Shown: positions 18,623 through 27,706, counted from the first letter of the stretch. The stretch: DNA of 60,853 nt from Alphaproteobacteria bacterium (GCA_009693835.1 SHWM01000005.1:1-60853), one strand, 5' to 3'. A program made the numbers and translations. The notes: generated by a model from the sequence alone, not told the origin.

Positions 18623-19132
18623 ATGGCGTTTGATCTTTCCAAACTCCGCATCCTGGTTGTCGATGACAGCCGCCAGACGCGTATTCTGCTGCGTGACATC
18701 CTCAAGACGATGGGAATCAGTTCGATTTATGAGGTGGCCGATGGTTCTAAGGCCATGGAAATGATCAAGATGCAAGGCGTCGATATTATCATCGTCGATC
18801 AGTATATGAAGCCCGTCACCGGAATAGAGTTTTTGCACTGGCTGCGCCAGTCGCCGGAAAGCCCAAATCCCTTCACGCCCGTGGTCATGATCACGGGGGA
18901 TTCGACCAGGGCCATCACCCCGGCGGCGCGGGATGCGGGTGTGAGCGCGTTCGTCGCCAAACCCATGAGCGTTCACAATTTCATCAACAAGCTGATGTTT
19001 GTCCTGAGGGACAGCCGTAAATTCATCAAGGCCAAAACCTATGCGGGGCCGGACCGGCGCTTTCGTGTTGACAATGGATTGACGCGTGCGGCCCGGCGGG
19101 GCGGCGACAAGAAAAAACGGGTAAATGCATGA
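18623..19132 (+). CDS. Single-domain CheY-like response regulator with basic tail
   Basis: A 169-residue receiver protein. The acidic pocket is Asp14/Asp15 in ILVVDDSRQ, the phospho-acceptor is Asp59 in IIIVDQYMKP, and VMITGDST and FVAKPMS carry the conserved Thr/Ser and Lys. After the receiver comes a ~40-residue tail with YAGPDRRFRVDNG and a very basic end (RRGGDKKKRVNA). The GPDRR motif recurs in alphaproteobacterial single-domain regulators. No DNA-binding domain is present. The ATG at 18623 is preferred over the TTG one codon earlier. The TGA overlaps an ATG (19129) that appears to be the original start of the following Hpt-like gene. Confidence 0.85.
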   Translation: MAFDLSKLRILVVDDSRQTRILLRDILKTMGISSIYEVADGSKAMEMIKMQGVDIIIVDQYMKPVTGIEFLHWLRQSPESPNPFTPVVMITGDSTRAITPAARDAGVSAFVAKPMSVHNFINKLMFVLRDSRKFIKAKTYAGPDRRFRVDNGLTRAARRGGDKKKRVNA

Positions 19133-19174
19133 GCAGAATCATCAAAAACAGCGAATGACGAATCCTACCGGGTC

Positions 19175-19699
19175 ATGTACCGCACCTCGGAAGACGGTAA
19201 ACACACCTATGAAGAAATTGAACCGCTGAACAATCTCGCCGCCAAGGCCGGCATAACCAAAGCCACCAAGGTGCCAAAGGAGATTCTTGAACGCGCGAAA
19301 GCCATCGTGGAAAATATCTCGGAGGAGTTTCCGCAATACGTTCAGGAAGAAATTGAACGCATGCGCGTCATGGCCAAGGCCCTTTCCTCCGCCGGCACCT
19401 CAGAGGAAGCGAGCGAGGCGGTGGAAGACATCAAGTTCGCCGCTCATGACTTCAAGGGGCAGGGCGGCTCGTTTGGCTATCCGCTGCTCAGCCGGATTTC
19501 CGCGTCATTATATCATTTGCTCAAACAGGCCTCTGACTTTGGCGCGCCTATACAGACTGCCGTCAAGGTGCACATCGATTCCATCGCGCTGGTGAACTCA
19601 CTTAAGATGAAGGACCCGGAGCATCCCGAAGGCAAACGCCTCGTAGCGGAGGTAGAGGCGCTGACCCGCCGCCTGGTCGGCCCGCTCACTGAGGAATAG
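19175..19699 (+). CDS. Hpt-like phosphotransfer protein, probably frameshifted at its start
   Basis: A 174-residue helical protein whose core AAHDFKGQGGSFGYPLLSRI (His91) matches the Hpt signature (H-x-L/F-K-G-x-x-x-x-x-G). It is therefore the likely phosphate donor or acceptor for the preceding regulator. The ATG at 19175 has no ribosome binding site. An ATG at 19129 overlaps the regulator stop as ATGA but reads only MSRIIKNSE before TGA at 19156. Removing one A from the A5 run at 19144-19148 would join it to this frame as MSRIIKTANDESYRVMYRTS, giving 189 residues. So either an indel, a sequence error or a frameshift signal is present. Hpt and regulator form an operon. Confidence 0.75.
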   Translation: MYRTSEDGKHTYEEIEPLNNLAAKAGITKATKVPKEILERAKAIVENISEEFPQYVQEEIERMRVMAKALSSAGTSEEASEAVEDIKFAAHDFKGQGGSFGYPLLSRISASLYHLLKQASDFGAPIQTAVKVHIDSIALVNSLKMKDPEHPEGKRLVAEVEALTRRLVGPLTEE

Positions 19700-19712
19700 C
19701 TTCCAGGTTAAA

Positions 19713-19738
19713 TGACCCCGGACAACCACGCCGGGTCA
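19713..19738. terminator. Hairpin between convergent hpt-like and ftsK genes
   Basis: TGACCCCGG and CCGGGTCA form a stem around ACAACCACG in the 56-base gap between convergent genes. There is no T-run, so it is at best a weak terminator. Confidence 0.35.
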
Positions 19739-19755
19739 CAGTGCAGCCGGGGTGT

Positions 19756-22194
19756 TTACCGCTCGCCGATAAGAACCTCGCGTTTGCCGGAATGGTTTGG
19801 CGCGCTGACCACGCCCTGGGCTTCCAGTTCTTCTATGATTCTCGCAGCGCGGTTATATCCGATACGCAAATGGCGCTGCACCAGGCTGGTCGAGGCCCGC
19901 CCCTGGCGGGAGACCATGGCGACCGCCTGATCATACAGCGCCGCATCGCCATCCCCCGCCATGCCCATCATATCCTCGGTGATTTCCGGGTCTTCCTCAT
20001 CGGCGGTTACCGCATCGAGATATTCCGGACGGCCCTGTGATTTCAGGAAGCTGACGACCCGTTCGACCTCGTCGTCGCCGACATAGGGCCCATGCACGCG
20101 CGTGACACGGCCCCCGCCCGCCATGAACAGCATGTCGCCCTGTCCCAGCAACTGTTCCGCCCCCTGCTCACCCAAAATTGTGCGGCTGTCAATTTTCGAG
20201 GTAACCTGAAAACTGATGCGGGTCGGAAAGTTCGCCTTGATGGTGCCGGTAATGACGTCAACACTGGGGCGTTGCGTCGCCATGATCAAATGTATACCAG
20301 CGGCGCGCGCCATCTGGGCCAGCCGCTGCACGGCCCCTTCTATGTCCTTGCCGGCAACCATCATTAAATCCGCCATTTCATCGACGATGACGACGATGAA
20401 GGGAAGTGCCGCGAGATCCATTTCCTGTTCTTCAAAAATGGGCTGCCCGCTGCCTGGATCAAATCCTGTCTGAACCGTGCGCTTCAGAACTTCGCCCTGC
20501 TCTTCCGCCTGCCCTACACGCTGATTATAGGCAGCGATCGACCGCACCCCGAGCTTTGACATTTTCCGGTAGCGGTCTTCCATTTCACGCACCGCCCACT
20601 TCAGCGCCACCACCGCCTTGCCAGGTTCCGTGACCACGGGGCTCAGCAGATGCGGAATGCCGTCATACATCGACAATTCCAGCATCTTGGGATCGATCAT
20701 GATGAATTTGCATTGATCGGGCGGCAACCGGTACAGCAGCGACAGGATCATCGTGTTGATGCCGACGGACTTGCCCGATCCGGTCGTTCCGGCAATCAGC
20801 AGGTGCGGCATGGCCGCCAGATCGGCCACCACGGGTTCACCGCCAATGGTTTTACCCAGTGCCAGGGTGAGCCGCGCGGACGTGCCTTCATAGGCACGAG
20901 ATGACAGCAGGGTGCGCAGATAGACGGTTTCGCGCCGTGAATTTGGCAGCTCGATCCCGATGGCGTTGCGTCCGGGAATGACCGCAACACGCGCCGAAAT
21001 CGCGCTCATGGACCGCGCAATGTCGTCCGCCAGGCCGATCACCCGCGCCGACTTGATGCCAGGTGCGGGTTCCAGCTCATACAGGGTCACAACCGGTCCC
21101 GGCCGCACATTCAATATCTCGCCGCGGATGCCAAAATCCTGCAACACGGTTTCCAGCATGCGGGCATTCTGTTCAAGCGATTCATCACTTTCGGTCTGAT
21201 CAGGCAGTTCCCCGCTACGTGTCTTGGCGGCGGGCGGCGAGCGCAAAAGCGAAAGCGGCGGTAATTGATATTCCCCCACACGGCCAAGATCGAGCGCCTC
21301 CTGATCGGCGGCGGCAGCGCGCCTGCTTTTCCGTTCCGTGATCCTGTCATCACGGGCAACACGCGCGCGTGGTTTTCTGGCGGCCTGCAGACCAAAAGAC
21401 ATATCCGTCTCATGCGCCCCTGGCCCAGCCGGGCCGCGCCGCAAGGGCGGCGCCCGATCCAGATCCATACTGCGCCGCGCATTTGATCGGGTGTCTCTTC
21501 GCCAGCCAAGTTTCTGAAATCCCCGGCCGGCCATTCTAAAGACCCGGCCTGTAGCAGCGATCAGCAAGGAAAGATGTTCTGCAAAGCCGCGCCACTGCCC
21601 GGGGGTGATCGCCAATGCAAACAACAGTGCAGGTATGGCGATCAGGGCCGCCAGAACGCCAATGATCAGGCTGGGCATGATTTCCCATCCCGCCATACTA
21701 AGCGGAATCCCGGCGGTGAGTTTGAGCGCCAGCCCCAGCAAACCATCGCCCAGCGCGCCGCCAGGCCCCACCCGTAAGGTCCAGAGCGCGGGCGGCGTGA
21801 TCCCGCCTAGCGCCAAAGCCGCGAACGGCAGGCCCCACAAAAGGCCCAGCGGCCGCCAGCGCCACAAAGGCAACCGTAATTCCCAGACGATCCGCAGGCC
21901 CCAGACAGACAGACAGGCTGGCGGCAGAATGCTGAGGATACCCAGCCACTGCCACAGAAAATCCGAAATATAGGCGCCGGCCAGGCCGGCGCGATTAACA
22001 ACTGGCCCGGTGGCCACATTATTCCAGCTTGGGTCCGCGCTGGAATGGCTGATCAATGCAAGCGCCATATAACCCGCCATTGCCAGCACCAGCGCGCCGC
22101 CAAACCGGATCACATTATCGCGCAGGAAATGTTTCATCCCATCCGGCATCAAGGCGCGTGGTGGCACCATACTCATCCCCTGCATACGGCTCAT
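19756..22194 (-). CDS. ftsK: DNA translocase FtsK/SpoIIIE
   Basis: An 812-residue septal DNA pump that clears and aligns chromosomes at division. The N-terminal ~200 residues hold several membrane helices (RFGGALVLAMAGYMALAL; GLLWGLPFAALAL; SLIIGVLAALIAIPALLFAL). A charged linker follows, then the motor with Walker A LIAGTTGSGKSVGIN (~467-481), Walker B VVIVDEMADLM and MATQRPSVDVITG. The C-terminal gamma winged helix (AVAMVSRQGRASTSLVQRHL...) would read polar KOPS sequences. The start is ATG 22194, because AGGCAGGAAGC precedes it; longer in-frame sequence reaches into the next gene. It follows the aminotransferase gene by 16 bases on the same strand. Confidence 0.96.
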   Translation of the reverse strand: MSRMQGMSMVPPRALMPDGMKHFLRDNVIRFGGALVLAMAGYMALALISHSSADPSWNNVATGPVVNRAGLAGAYISDFLWQWLGILSILPPACLSVWGLRIVWELRLPLWRWRPLGLLWGLPFAALALGGITPPALWTLRVGPGGALGDGLLGLALKLTAGIPLSMAGWEIMPSLIIGVLAALIAIPALLFALAITPGQWRGFAEHLSLLIAATGRVFRMAGRGFQKLGWRRDTRSNARRSMDLDRAPPLRRGPAGPGAHETDMSFGLQAARKPRARVARDDRITERKSRRAAAADQEALDLGRVGEYQLPPLSLLRSPPAAKTRSGELPDQTESDESLEQNARMLETVLQDFGIRGEILNVRPGPVVTLYELEPAPGIKSARVIGLADDIARSMSAISARVAVIPGRNAIGIELPNSRRETVYLRTLLSSRAYEGTSARLTLALGKTIGGEPVVADLAAMPHLLIAGTTGSGKSVGINTMILSLLYRLPPDQCKFIMIDPKMLELSMYDGIPHLLSPVVTEPGKAVVALKWAVREMEDRYRKMSKLGVRSIAAYNQRVGQAEEQGEVLKRTVQTGFDPGSGQPIFEEQEMDLAALPFIVVIVDEMADLMMVAGKDIEGAVQRLAQMARAAGIHLIMATQRPSVDVITGTIKANFPTRISFQVTSKIDSRTILGEQGAEQLLGQGDMLFMAGGGRVTRVHGPYVGDDEVERVVSFLKSQGRPEYLDAVTADEEDPEITEDMMGMAGDGDAALYDQAVAMVSRQGRASTSLVQRHLRIGYNRAARIIEELEAQGVVSAPNHSGKREVLIGER

Positions 22195-22210
22195 GCTTCC
22201 TGCCTCACTT

Positions 22211-23410
22211 TTATCCTGACCCCAGCGTGCGCCAGATGCGGCGCAGCCCTTCAATGGTTTCTTCCAGCGGGCCGACCAGGGCGACACGGATATAGGGATC
22301 GCCTACCGCGCCCCGCGCCAGATATTTGCCCGGCAAAACCTTGACGCCAGCTTCCCGCCACAGCTTAAGTGCAGCAGCCTCTCCATCGCCTGCATCCAGC
22401 CACAGGAAGAAACCACCGGCTGGCCGGAAATAGCCGAAACAGCCATTCAGAATTTCATCCGCCGCGTCAAATTTCTGCCGGTACAGCCTGCGGTTTTCTT
22501 CAACATGCGCCTCATCCCGCCACGCGGCGGTGGCGGCCGCATCCGCAGGCAGCGGATTGGTGGGGCCGACATAGGCGCGAAAATTTCTGAACCGAGCGAT
22601 CAGGCGCGTATCGCCCGCCACAAAACCGCTACGCAGGCCAGGCAGATTGGAGCGCTTGGACAGGGAATGAAACACCAGCACATTGGCGAATGGCTCAATC
22701 GCGTCCGCGTCCGCCAGATCGCTGGCCGCCCGCAGACCGCCAGGCGGCGGAGACCGGGTATAGATTTCGCTATAACATTCATCCAGCGCCAATACGAAAT
22801 CATATTGGCGCGCCAGTTGTACAAGCTGCTTCAGATAGTCAATAGACGCGACCGAACCCTGCGGGTTGGCGGGCGAACACATATAAAACAGCGACGTGCG
22901 CGAAAGCAGATCGGGACTGAGTGCCTGAATATCCGGCAAAAACCCGGCGCCGCGCGTCGCATCCAGATAAGTGGGCTCCGCCCCTGCCGCCAGCGCGGCC
23001 CCCGCATAACATTGATAGAATGGATTGGGCATCAGCACGGCCGGCTGCCGCCCGTCCTTCTTGGGCGGGGTCACCAGAAAGGCGGCACTGAACAGACCTT
23101 CACGCGTGCCGTTCAGGGGTAAAATATGGCCTTCGCTCCGCACCGGATGACGGGTCAGCTCAAATCGGCGGTTCAGCCATCCTGCCACCGCCTCGCGAAA
23201 CGCATCCGTGCCCTGAATGGGGGGATATTTGCCATATTCCGCAACATGCGACGCCAGAATAGGGCCGATAAAATCGGGCACGGGATGCTGTGGTTCGCCC
23301 AGTGACATAAGAATAGGCGGCGCATTCCCGCCCGGTTGTATGCCGGCGATGAGGTTTGCGAGCCGCGGAAAGGCGTTTTCCGGCAGGCCGTCCAGAACAG
23401 GGTTGAACAT
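22211..23410 (-). CDS. Class I/II aminotransferase, probable N-succinyldiaminopimelate aminotransferase
   Basis: A 399-residue PLP enzyme. SLGEPQHPVPDF, YGKYPPIQGTDAFREAV, LNGTREGLF and YMCSPANPQGS are fold-type I markers; ALDECYSEIY carries the Asp that binds the pyridine nitrogen, and HSLSKRSNLPGLRSGF holds the PLP lysine. The wording of these motifs matches the DapC-type branch, which transaminates N-succinyl-2-amino-6-ketopimelate in lysine/peptidoglycan synthesis. The specific assignment is by resemblance. ATG 23410 is used; a GTG one codon earlier is possible. Its location beside ftsK is a known alphaproteobacterial arrangement. Confidence 0.8.
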   Translation of the reverse strand: MFNPVLDGLPENAFPRLANLIAGIQPGGNAPPILMSLGEPQHPVPDFIGPILASHVAEYGKYPPIQGTDAFREAVAGWLNRRFELTRHPVRSEGHILPLNGTREGLFSAAFLVTPPKKDGRQPAVLMPNPFYQCYAGAALAAGAEPTYLDATRGAGFLPDIQALSPDLLSRTSLFYMCSPANPQGSVASIDYLKQLVQLARQYDFVLALDECYSEIYTRSPPPGGLRAASDLADADAIEPFANVLVFHSLSKRSNLPGLRSGFVAGDTRLIARFRNFRAYVGPTNPLPADAAATAAWRDEAHVEENRRLYRQKFDAADEILNGCFGYFRPAGGFFLWLDAGDGEAAALKLWREAGVKVLPGKYLARGAVGDPYIRVALVGPLEETIEGLRRIWRTLGSG

Positions 23411-23536
23411 CACACACCCGAGGCGAATGGAACAAATGCTAAACGCAGCACCATAGGGATTGCCGGCGATTCACGCAAGTACCAGCGAATCCGGGTGCTT
23501 ACACGGCTATCCACAAACCACATGTGAAGTGGAACA

Positions 23537-24580
23537 TTAAAACCCGTAGCGCGCCTTTAGTTCAGGGTCTTTTTCCGAGACCAGCCGGGCCAGATCGACC
23601 ATGACTTTAGCCTGCTTCCAGGTGGCGTCGTCCTGCATCTTGCCATCCAGCAAAACCGCCCCCGCCCCATCTGGCATGGCTTCAAGAATGCGTTTGGCAA
23701 ACAGAACTTCGTCTATTTCCGGACTGAATACCCGTTTGGCGATTTCGATCTGGCTGGGATGCAGCGACCAGGCGCCGACACAGCCCATCAGGAAAGCGTT
23801 ACGGAACTGCGCCTCGCAGGCGTCGGGGTCGGAAAAATCGCCGAACGGACCATAGAATGCCTTGATACCCGCCGCCTGACAGGCGTCCACCATCTTGGCC
23901 AGGGTGTAATGCCACAAGTCCTGTTGGAACAAAGTGCGATTGGCGCCGCCCGCAACGGCGTCCGCCAGAACGCCATAATTCGGATGACCGCCGCCCACGC
24001 GGGTGGTTTTCATGCCGCGCGAGGCCGCCAGATCGGCGGGTCCCAGACACATGCCATGCATGCGCGGACTGGCGGTGGCGATGGCCTGCACATTATTGAC
24101 ACCCTGCGCGGTTTCCAGAATGGCGTGGATCAGGATGGGCTTGCGCACCTGATGTTTGGCCTCGAGCTGAGCCAGAATCTGGTCCAGATAATGAATATCC
24201 CAGGGGCCTTCCGCCTTGGGCAGCATCACCACATCCAACTTGTTGCCCACCGCCGCCACAATCTGGGTCAGATCGTCCAGCACCCAGGGGCTGTTCAGGC
24301 AGTTGATGCGCGTCCACAGCCCGGTATTGCCAAAATCCAGCTTGCGCGCCACTTCGATAAAACCGGCGCGCGCCGCCTCCTTGGCGTCGATGGGAATGGC
24401 GTCTTCCAGATTGCCGAGAACCACATCCGCCTGCGTGATCAGCTCTGGCACCTTGGCGCGCATTTTCTCATTGTGGGGCGGGAAAAAATGGATCACGCGC
24501 TCGGGCTTGACGGGCAGCGACCGCAGCGGCATGGGCGCGCCGACGGCGAGCGCGCGATAAAAATCTGCTGGCAATTTCAT
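23537..24580 (-). CDS. CoA-ester lyase of the malyl-CoA/citramalyl-CoA (CitE/HpcH) family
   Basis: A 347-residue TIM-barrel enzyme. [21 protein letters not shown] carries the Mg-binding acidic residues; [31 protein letters not shown] (second Mg-binding Glu), [11 protein letters not shown] and [17 protein letters not shown] follow in family order. Members reversibly cleave malyl-CoA, beta-methylmalyl-CoA or citramalyl-CoA to acetyl- or propionyl-CoA plus glyoxylate or pyruvate. The gene is close to, but separated by 50 bases from, the PQQ dehydrogenase module on the same strand. Together with the PrpD/MaoC/CaiB operon at 44.8-49 kb it could complete a C5-dicarboxylate pathway (inference). The ATG at 24580 follows a weak GGGAACC. 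Confidence 0.85.
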   Translation of the reverse strand: MKLPADFYRALAVGAPMPLRSLPVKPERVIHFFPPHNEKMRAKVPELITQADVVLGNLEDAIPIDAKEAARAGFIEVARKLDFGNTGLWTRINCLNSPWVLDDLTQIVAAVGNKLDVVMLPKAEGPWDIHYLDQILAQLEAKHQVRKPILIHAILETAQGVNNVQAIATASPRMHGMCLGPADLAASRGMKTTRVGGGHPNYGVLADAVAGGANRTLFQQDLWHYTLAKMVDACQAAGIKAFYGPFGDFSDPDACEAQFRNAFLMGCVGAWSLHPSQIEIAKRVFSPEIDEVLFAKRILEAMPDGAGAVLLDGKMQDDATWKQAKVMVDLARLVSEKDPELKARYGF

Positions 24581-24630
24581 GACGGTTCCCGGCTGAATGC
24601 GAACGAATGGCTGATAAAACCCTTACACTA

Positions 24631-24990
24631 TCATTTCTTGCATTGCGAGGCAGAGCGTAAATAAGCGATCAGGGCGCGCGCGTCCTTGTCGCCTTCGGGG
24701 AATGCTCCACCAAACGCCACCATGCGGGTGCCCTCAACGCCGCCGTTGATGACCTTGAAGATATCGTCATCTGTTGAGCCATGTTTCCATTCGCAATCAA
24801 ACAGGAACAGCGCGTCCGTATTGCTGGGGGTTTGCTTGTGGCAATAGGCCCCGCAGGTGCCCGTGAACAGCGCCTGACCCCGCGCGATGACCGCCGGGTC
24901 AGGGACCCGCGCCTCCAGCTTCTTTTCGCCGCAGGCGCTTAAGAACAGCGCGCACACCAGTGCCAGCCCCAAAAATTTCAGCCGTTGCAT
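24631..24990 (-). CDS. Lipoprotein c-type cytochrome with a CxxxCH haem motif
   Basis: A 119-residue protein with a lipobox signal peptide (LVCALFLSAC, lipidated Cys20). The single haem-binding motif is Cys46-Gly-Ala-Tyr-Cys50-His51, one residue longer than the canonical CxxCH. A Met in GTRMVAFGGAF (Met90) is the likely distal ligand. Two further Cys (Cys66 in FDCEWKHG and Cys117) could form a disulfide. It starts 4 bases after the stop of the binding-protein gene and belongs to the PQQ dehydrogenase operon, so it is the probable periplasmic electron acceptor. Maturation of a CxxxCH site by the normal haem lyase is uncertain. Confidence 0.75.
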   Translation of the reverse strand: MQRLKFLGLALVCALFLSACGEKKLEARVPDPAVIARGQALFTGTCGAYCHKQTPSNTDALFLFDCEWKHGSTDDDIFKVINGGVEGTRMVAFGGAFPEGDKDARALIAYLRSASQCKK

Positions 24991-24993
24991 GAT

Positions 24994-25806
24994 TTACCTG
25001 TGCAATTGCAGTTTAATGAGCGCGCCCTGATTGAACACGCTGTCAAATGGCGCACGTGGCGGCATATGATGCGCCTGCATCAATTTAACGATCTCGCCCG
25101 AGGCCAGCATCGCCTGCAGGGCGGCGTCTATCGCGCCGGTCAGTTCCCTATCAGAGGCACGGGTAGCCACATGCTCGTTCCAGCGCAGGACTTGTGAAGG
25201 CAAAGTATTGGGCTGAGGTGAAGCGTTCAGTGGCCCCAGCGCCGGCCCCCATATAAGCGCTACGTCCGCCTTGCCCAAACGGAGTGCCGCCATCTGTTCT
25301 TCGGGCGAGGTTACGCCTATCCAGTGATAGCCCGCGGCGGTAGCGGCCAGATGCCCAACCGTCATGAACTGCACCACAATGGTCTTGTCCTTGAGTTCAG
25401 AATAATCCTTGGGTCCGCCCGGCGCCGACACGAACTCGAACCCGGCGCCGTAATAGGGTTGACTGAGCGACAGCTCAACGCGCGCGCTCCGCAGCGCATC
25501 CTTGCCCGGCACTGAGGCCACGGCGTCACAGCGGCCTTTTGCTAAGGCAGGCAGCGGCAGATCGCCATTTTCCGCTTCGGTCATTTTGGCTTCCTGCTCC
25601 ACCCATACCGATTGCAGGATGCGGCCCGTGCGCTCCGCCACAGCGCTCATGACATCCAGATCGAACCCCATGCCACTGGCCTTGTCGGCACGCGGCGCGT
25701 CATATTCACCAAAACACACACGCAGGATTTTTTCCTGCGCATGCGCACCAGCCGTCAAACCCAGACCAGCCAATATCACAAGGCCGGCCAGACTCGCCCT
25801 GGTCAT
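24994..25806 (-). CDS. Periplasmic substrate-binding-like protein (MoxJ/XoxJ type)
   Basis: A 270-residue exported protein: signal peptide MTRASLAGLVILAGLGLTAG with cleavage after AHA, then the SBP_bac_3 pattern ILRVCFGEYDAPRADKASGMGFDLDVMSAVAERTG, ALAKGRCDAVASV, LSLSQPYYGAGFEFV and MAALRLGKADVALIWGPALG. There is no ABC transporter nearby. Its start overlaps the end of the PQQ dehydrogenase gene by 4 bases, the position occupied by moxJ/xoxJ in methanol dehydrogenase clusters, where such proteins are thought to help activate the enzyme. That role is inferred from context. Confidence 0.8.
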   Translation of the reverse strand: MTRASLAGLVILAGLGLTAGAHAQEKILRVCFGEYDAPRADKASGMGFDLDVMSAVAERTGRILQSVWVEQEAKMTEAENGDLPLPALAKGRCDAVASVPGKDALRSARVELSLSQPYYGAGFEFVSAPGGPKDYSELKDKTIVVQFMTVGHLAATAAGYHWIGVTSPEEQMAALRLGKADVALIWGPALGPLNASPQPNTLPSQVLRWNEHVATRASDRELTGAIDAALQAMLASGEIVKLMQAHHMPPRAPFDSVFNQGALIKLQLHR

Positions 25807-27569
25807 TTGTCGATCGTGAAGACAAATAGCTGGCCGCCTTCAGGGATATTCACAGGCCCACCGCTCAACGCCGTGATGGCCACCCAGCCGCCGGAGGGAA
25901 CAGCGACATAGGTCTTGCCATCTATTTCATAGGCCACTGGCTGGCCACGGCCGGAACCGCCCATCCGGAAACGCCACAGTTCCTTGCCGGTTGTGGCGTC
26001 CAGCGCCAGCGCATGTCCGTCCTGCGTGGACGTGAAAACAACGCCGCCCGCGGTGCTAAGTGCCCCGCCCATCATCGGATCGGGATCCTGGTAACGCCAT
26101 TTTACCTCGCCCGTGGCGACATCAACGGCGGACAGAACGCCATGATCCTTGCCTTCCGTTACGTCTATCGGATCAGGCATGCCGCCCAGCATGGGAATGC
26201 CCTTCACCGTGACGACGATGCCCTTGGCGTAATGCTGACAGCCTTCGATGGAGGGCACATAGGCCAGTTTGGTCAGAGGGCTGTAGCTTGCCGTCCAGGC
26301 CCCGTTGAGGCCGCCCATATTACCCGGGCACACCCGCATCGTGGGCTTATCCTGGGGTTCGGCGGCCGGGTCAACAATCGGGCGGCCGTTTTCATCCACG
26401 CCCTTGGCCCAGTTAAGTTCCTCTGCATACTGTTTGGCGTACAGGAATTTACCGTTCGTGCGGTCCAGCGCGTAGAAAAAGCCGTTACGGTTGGGTTGCA
26501 GAACAGCCTTTACAGGTTTGCCGCCAATTTCCGTATCTACAAGAAATATGTGGCTGTTTCCGTCATAGTCCCACACATCATGCGGGGTAAACTGAAAATG
26601 CCATTTGCGGATTCCGGTATTGGGGTCCACCGCCAGAATCGAATTGGAATAGAGATTGTCGCCCATGCGCAGATCGCCGTTCCAGTCGGGCGACGGATTG
26701 CCGGTGGTCCAGTACAGGGTGTCGGTTTCCGGGTCATAGGCCCCCGTGGTCCAGGTCGGCGAACCGCCGGTTTTGTAGGAATCGCTGGCCCAGGTTTCAG
26801 CGCCAGGCTCGCCAGCAGCCGGAACCGTATAATGACGCCACAGGCGTTTGCCGGTGGCGATATCATAGGCATCGAAGAAACCGCGCACGCCATACTCGCC
26901 GCCTGCAATACCGGTGATGGCCTTGTCGCCAATGACCAGTGGCGCAGAGGTGGCCGCGAACCCATCCGCAAACGGGGCAATCTCAATATTCCATTTCACA
27001 TTGCCGGTGCGGCGGTCGAGCGCCAGCATATGCGCGTCCAGCGTCACCCATAACACCACATCGCCGGAAATCGCCACGCCCCGGTTTACCGGCCCGCAGC
27101 ACACCCGCAAATCAGCCGGCAGTGTGTAATCATAGCGCCACAGAAGTTTACCGGTCTTCGCGTCCAGCGCCATTACGCGGCTGTTCGAGGTGGTCACATA
27201 CATGACGCCGCCATATATGACCGGCGAGGTTTCAAACTGGCCTAAAGTGCCGGTGGGAAACGACCAGGCCGCCTTCAGATTCTTTGCGTTTTCCGGGGTG
27301 ATGCTCTTGATCGGGCTGAATCGGAAATTTGAATAGTCGCCGCCATACATCAGCCATTTGGAAGTGTCTGTCGTTCCGGCCTTCAACATTTCGCCGGTCA
27401 CGCCCGCTTTCGCGCCCACGGGTTCCTTGGCGGGGCTGACCACCACACTAGGTGATTCCAGTATCGATGGCGTCAGGCCCGCCGTGGCCGCCGCCCGGGC
27501 GCCTGACGCCAGACCTAATGCAAATAAGACACCCGCAAGGCCAATGGCCCATTTCCTCGCCTGCCGCAT
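25803..27569 (-). CDS. PQQ-dependent alcohol dehydrogenase with lanthanide-type active site
   Basis: A 588-residue periplasmic quinoprotein with a signal peptide (WAIGLAGVLFALGLASGARA). The eight-bladed propeller shows repeated W-docking motifs (ALDAKTGKLLWRY, ALDRRTGNVKWNI, AYDIATGKRLWRH, AVDPNTGIRKWHF, AVDVATGEVKWRY, ALDATTGKELWRF). Vicinal Cys157-Cys158 (VCCGP) forms the disulfide under PQQ. GAETWASDS and TGNPSPDWNG supply metal ligands. The catalytic Asp334 in HDVWDYDGN is followed by Asp336; this Asp-x-Asp is the published signature of lanthanide-dependent enzymes (XoxF, ExaF, PedH), where calcium enzymes have Ala or Ser. ATG 27569 is preceded by AGGGTGG; upstream in-frame starts exist at 27581 and 27653. 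The substrate is not determined. Confidence 0.9.
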   Translation of the reverse strand: MRQARKWAIGLAGVLFALGLASGARAAATAGLTPSILESPSVVVSPAKEPVGAKAGVTGEMLKAGTTDTSKWLMYGGDYSNFRFSPIKSITPENAKNLKAAWSFPTGTLGQFETSPVIYGGVMYVTTSNSRVMALDAKTGKLLWRYDYTLPADLRVCCGPVNRGVAISGDVVLWVTLDAHMLALDRRTGNVKWNIEIAPFADGFAATSAPLVIGDKAITGIAGGEYGVRGFFDAYDIATGKRLWRHYTVPAAGEPGAETWASDSYKTGGSPTWTTGAYDPETDTLYWTTGNPSPDWNGDLRMGDNLYSNSILAVDPNTGIRKWHFQFTPHDVWDYDGNSHIFLVDTEIGGKPVKAVLQPNRNGFFYALDRTNGKFLYAKQYAEELNWAKGVDENGRPIVDPAAEPQDKPTMRVCPGNMGGLNGAWTASYSPLTKLAYVPSIEGCQHYAKGIVVTVKGIPMLGGMPDPIDVTEGKDHGVLSAVDVATGEVKWRYQDPDPMMGGALSTAGGVVFTSTQDGHALALDATTGKELWRFRMGGSGRGQPVAYEIDGKTYVAVPSGGWVAITALSGGPVNIPEGGQLFVFTIDK

Positions 27570-27706
27570 ATCCACCCTCATGTGTTTTGTTTTGCTTACT
27601 GTTAAACTACATAAGAAACGCCCACGCGCAAAGCGGGGATTTATTTCAGCCATAATTACCGTTTATGGCGCATGGCTCCGGCGCTTTCCGAAAAAAGGTA
27701 AAAATC

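Noticed and set aside
23537..24580. Member of the PQQ dehydrogenase operon with a serine-cycle role
   Set aside because: No other serine-cycle genes are in the window; the family also covers citramalyl-CoA and methylmalyl-CoA lyases, so a methylotrophy claim would be unsupported.
24994..25806. Amino-acid ABC transporter binding protein
   Set aside because: There is no permease or ATPase nearby, and the 4-base overlap with the PQQ dehydrogenase gene points to the MoxJ/XoxJ role instead.
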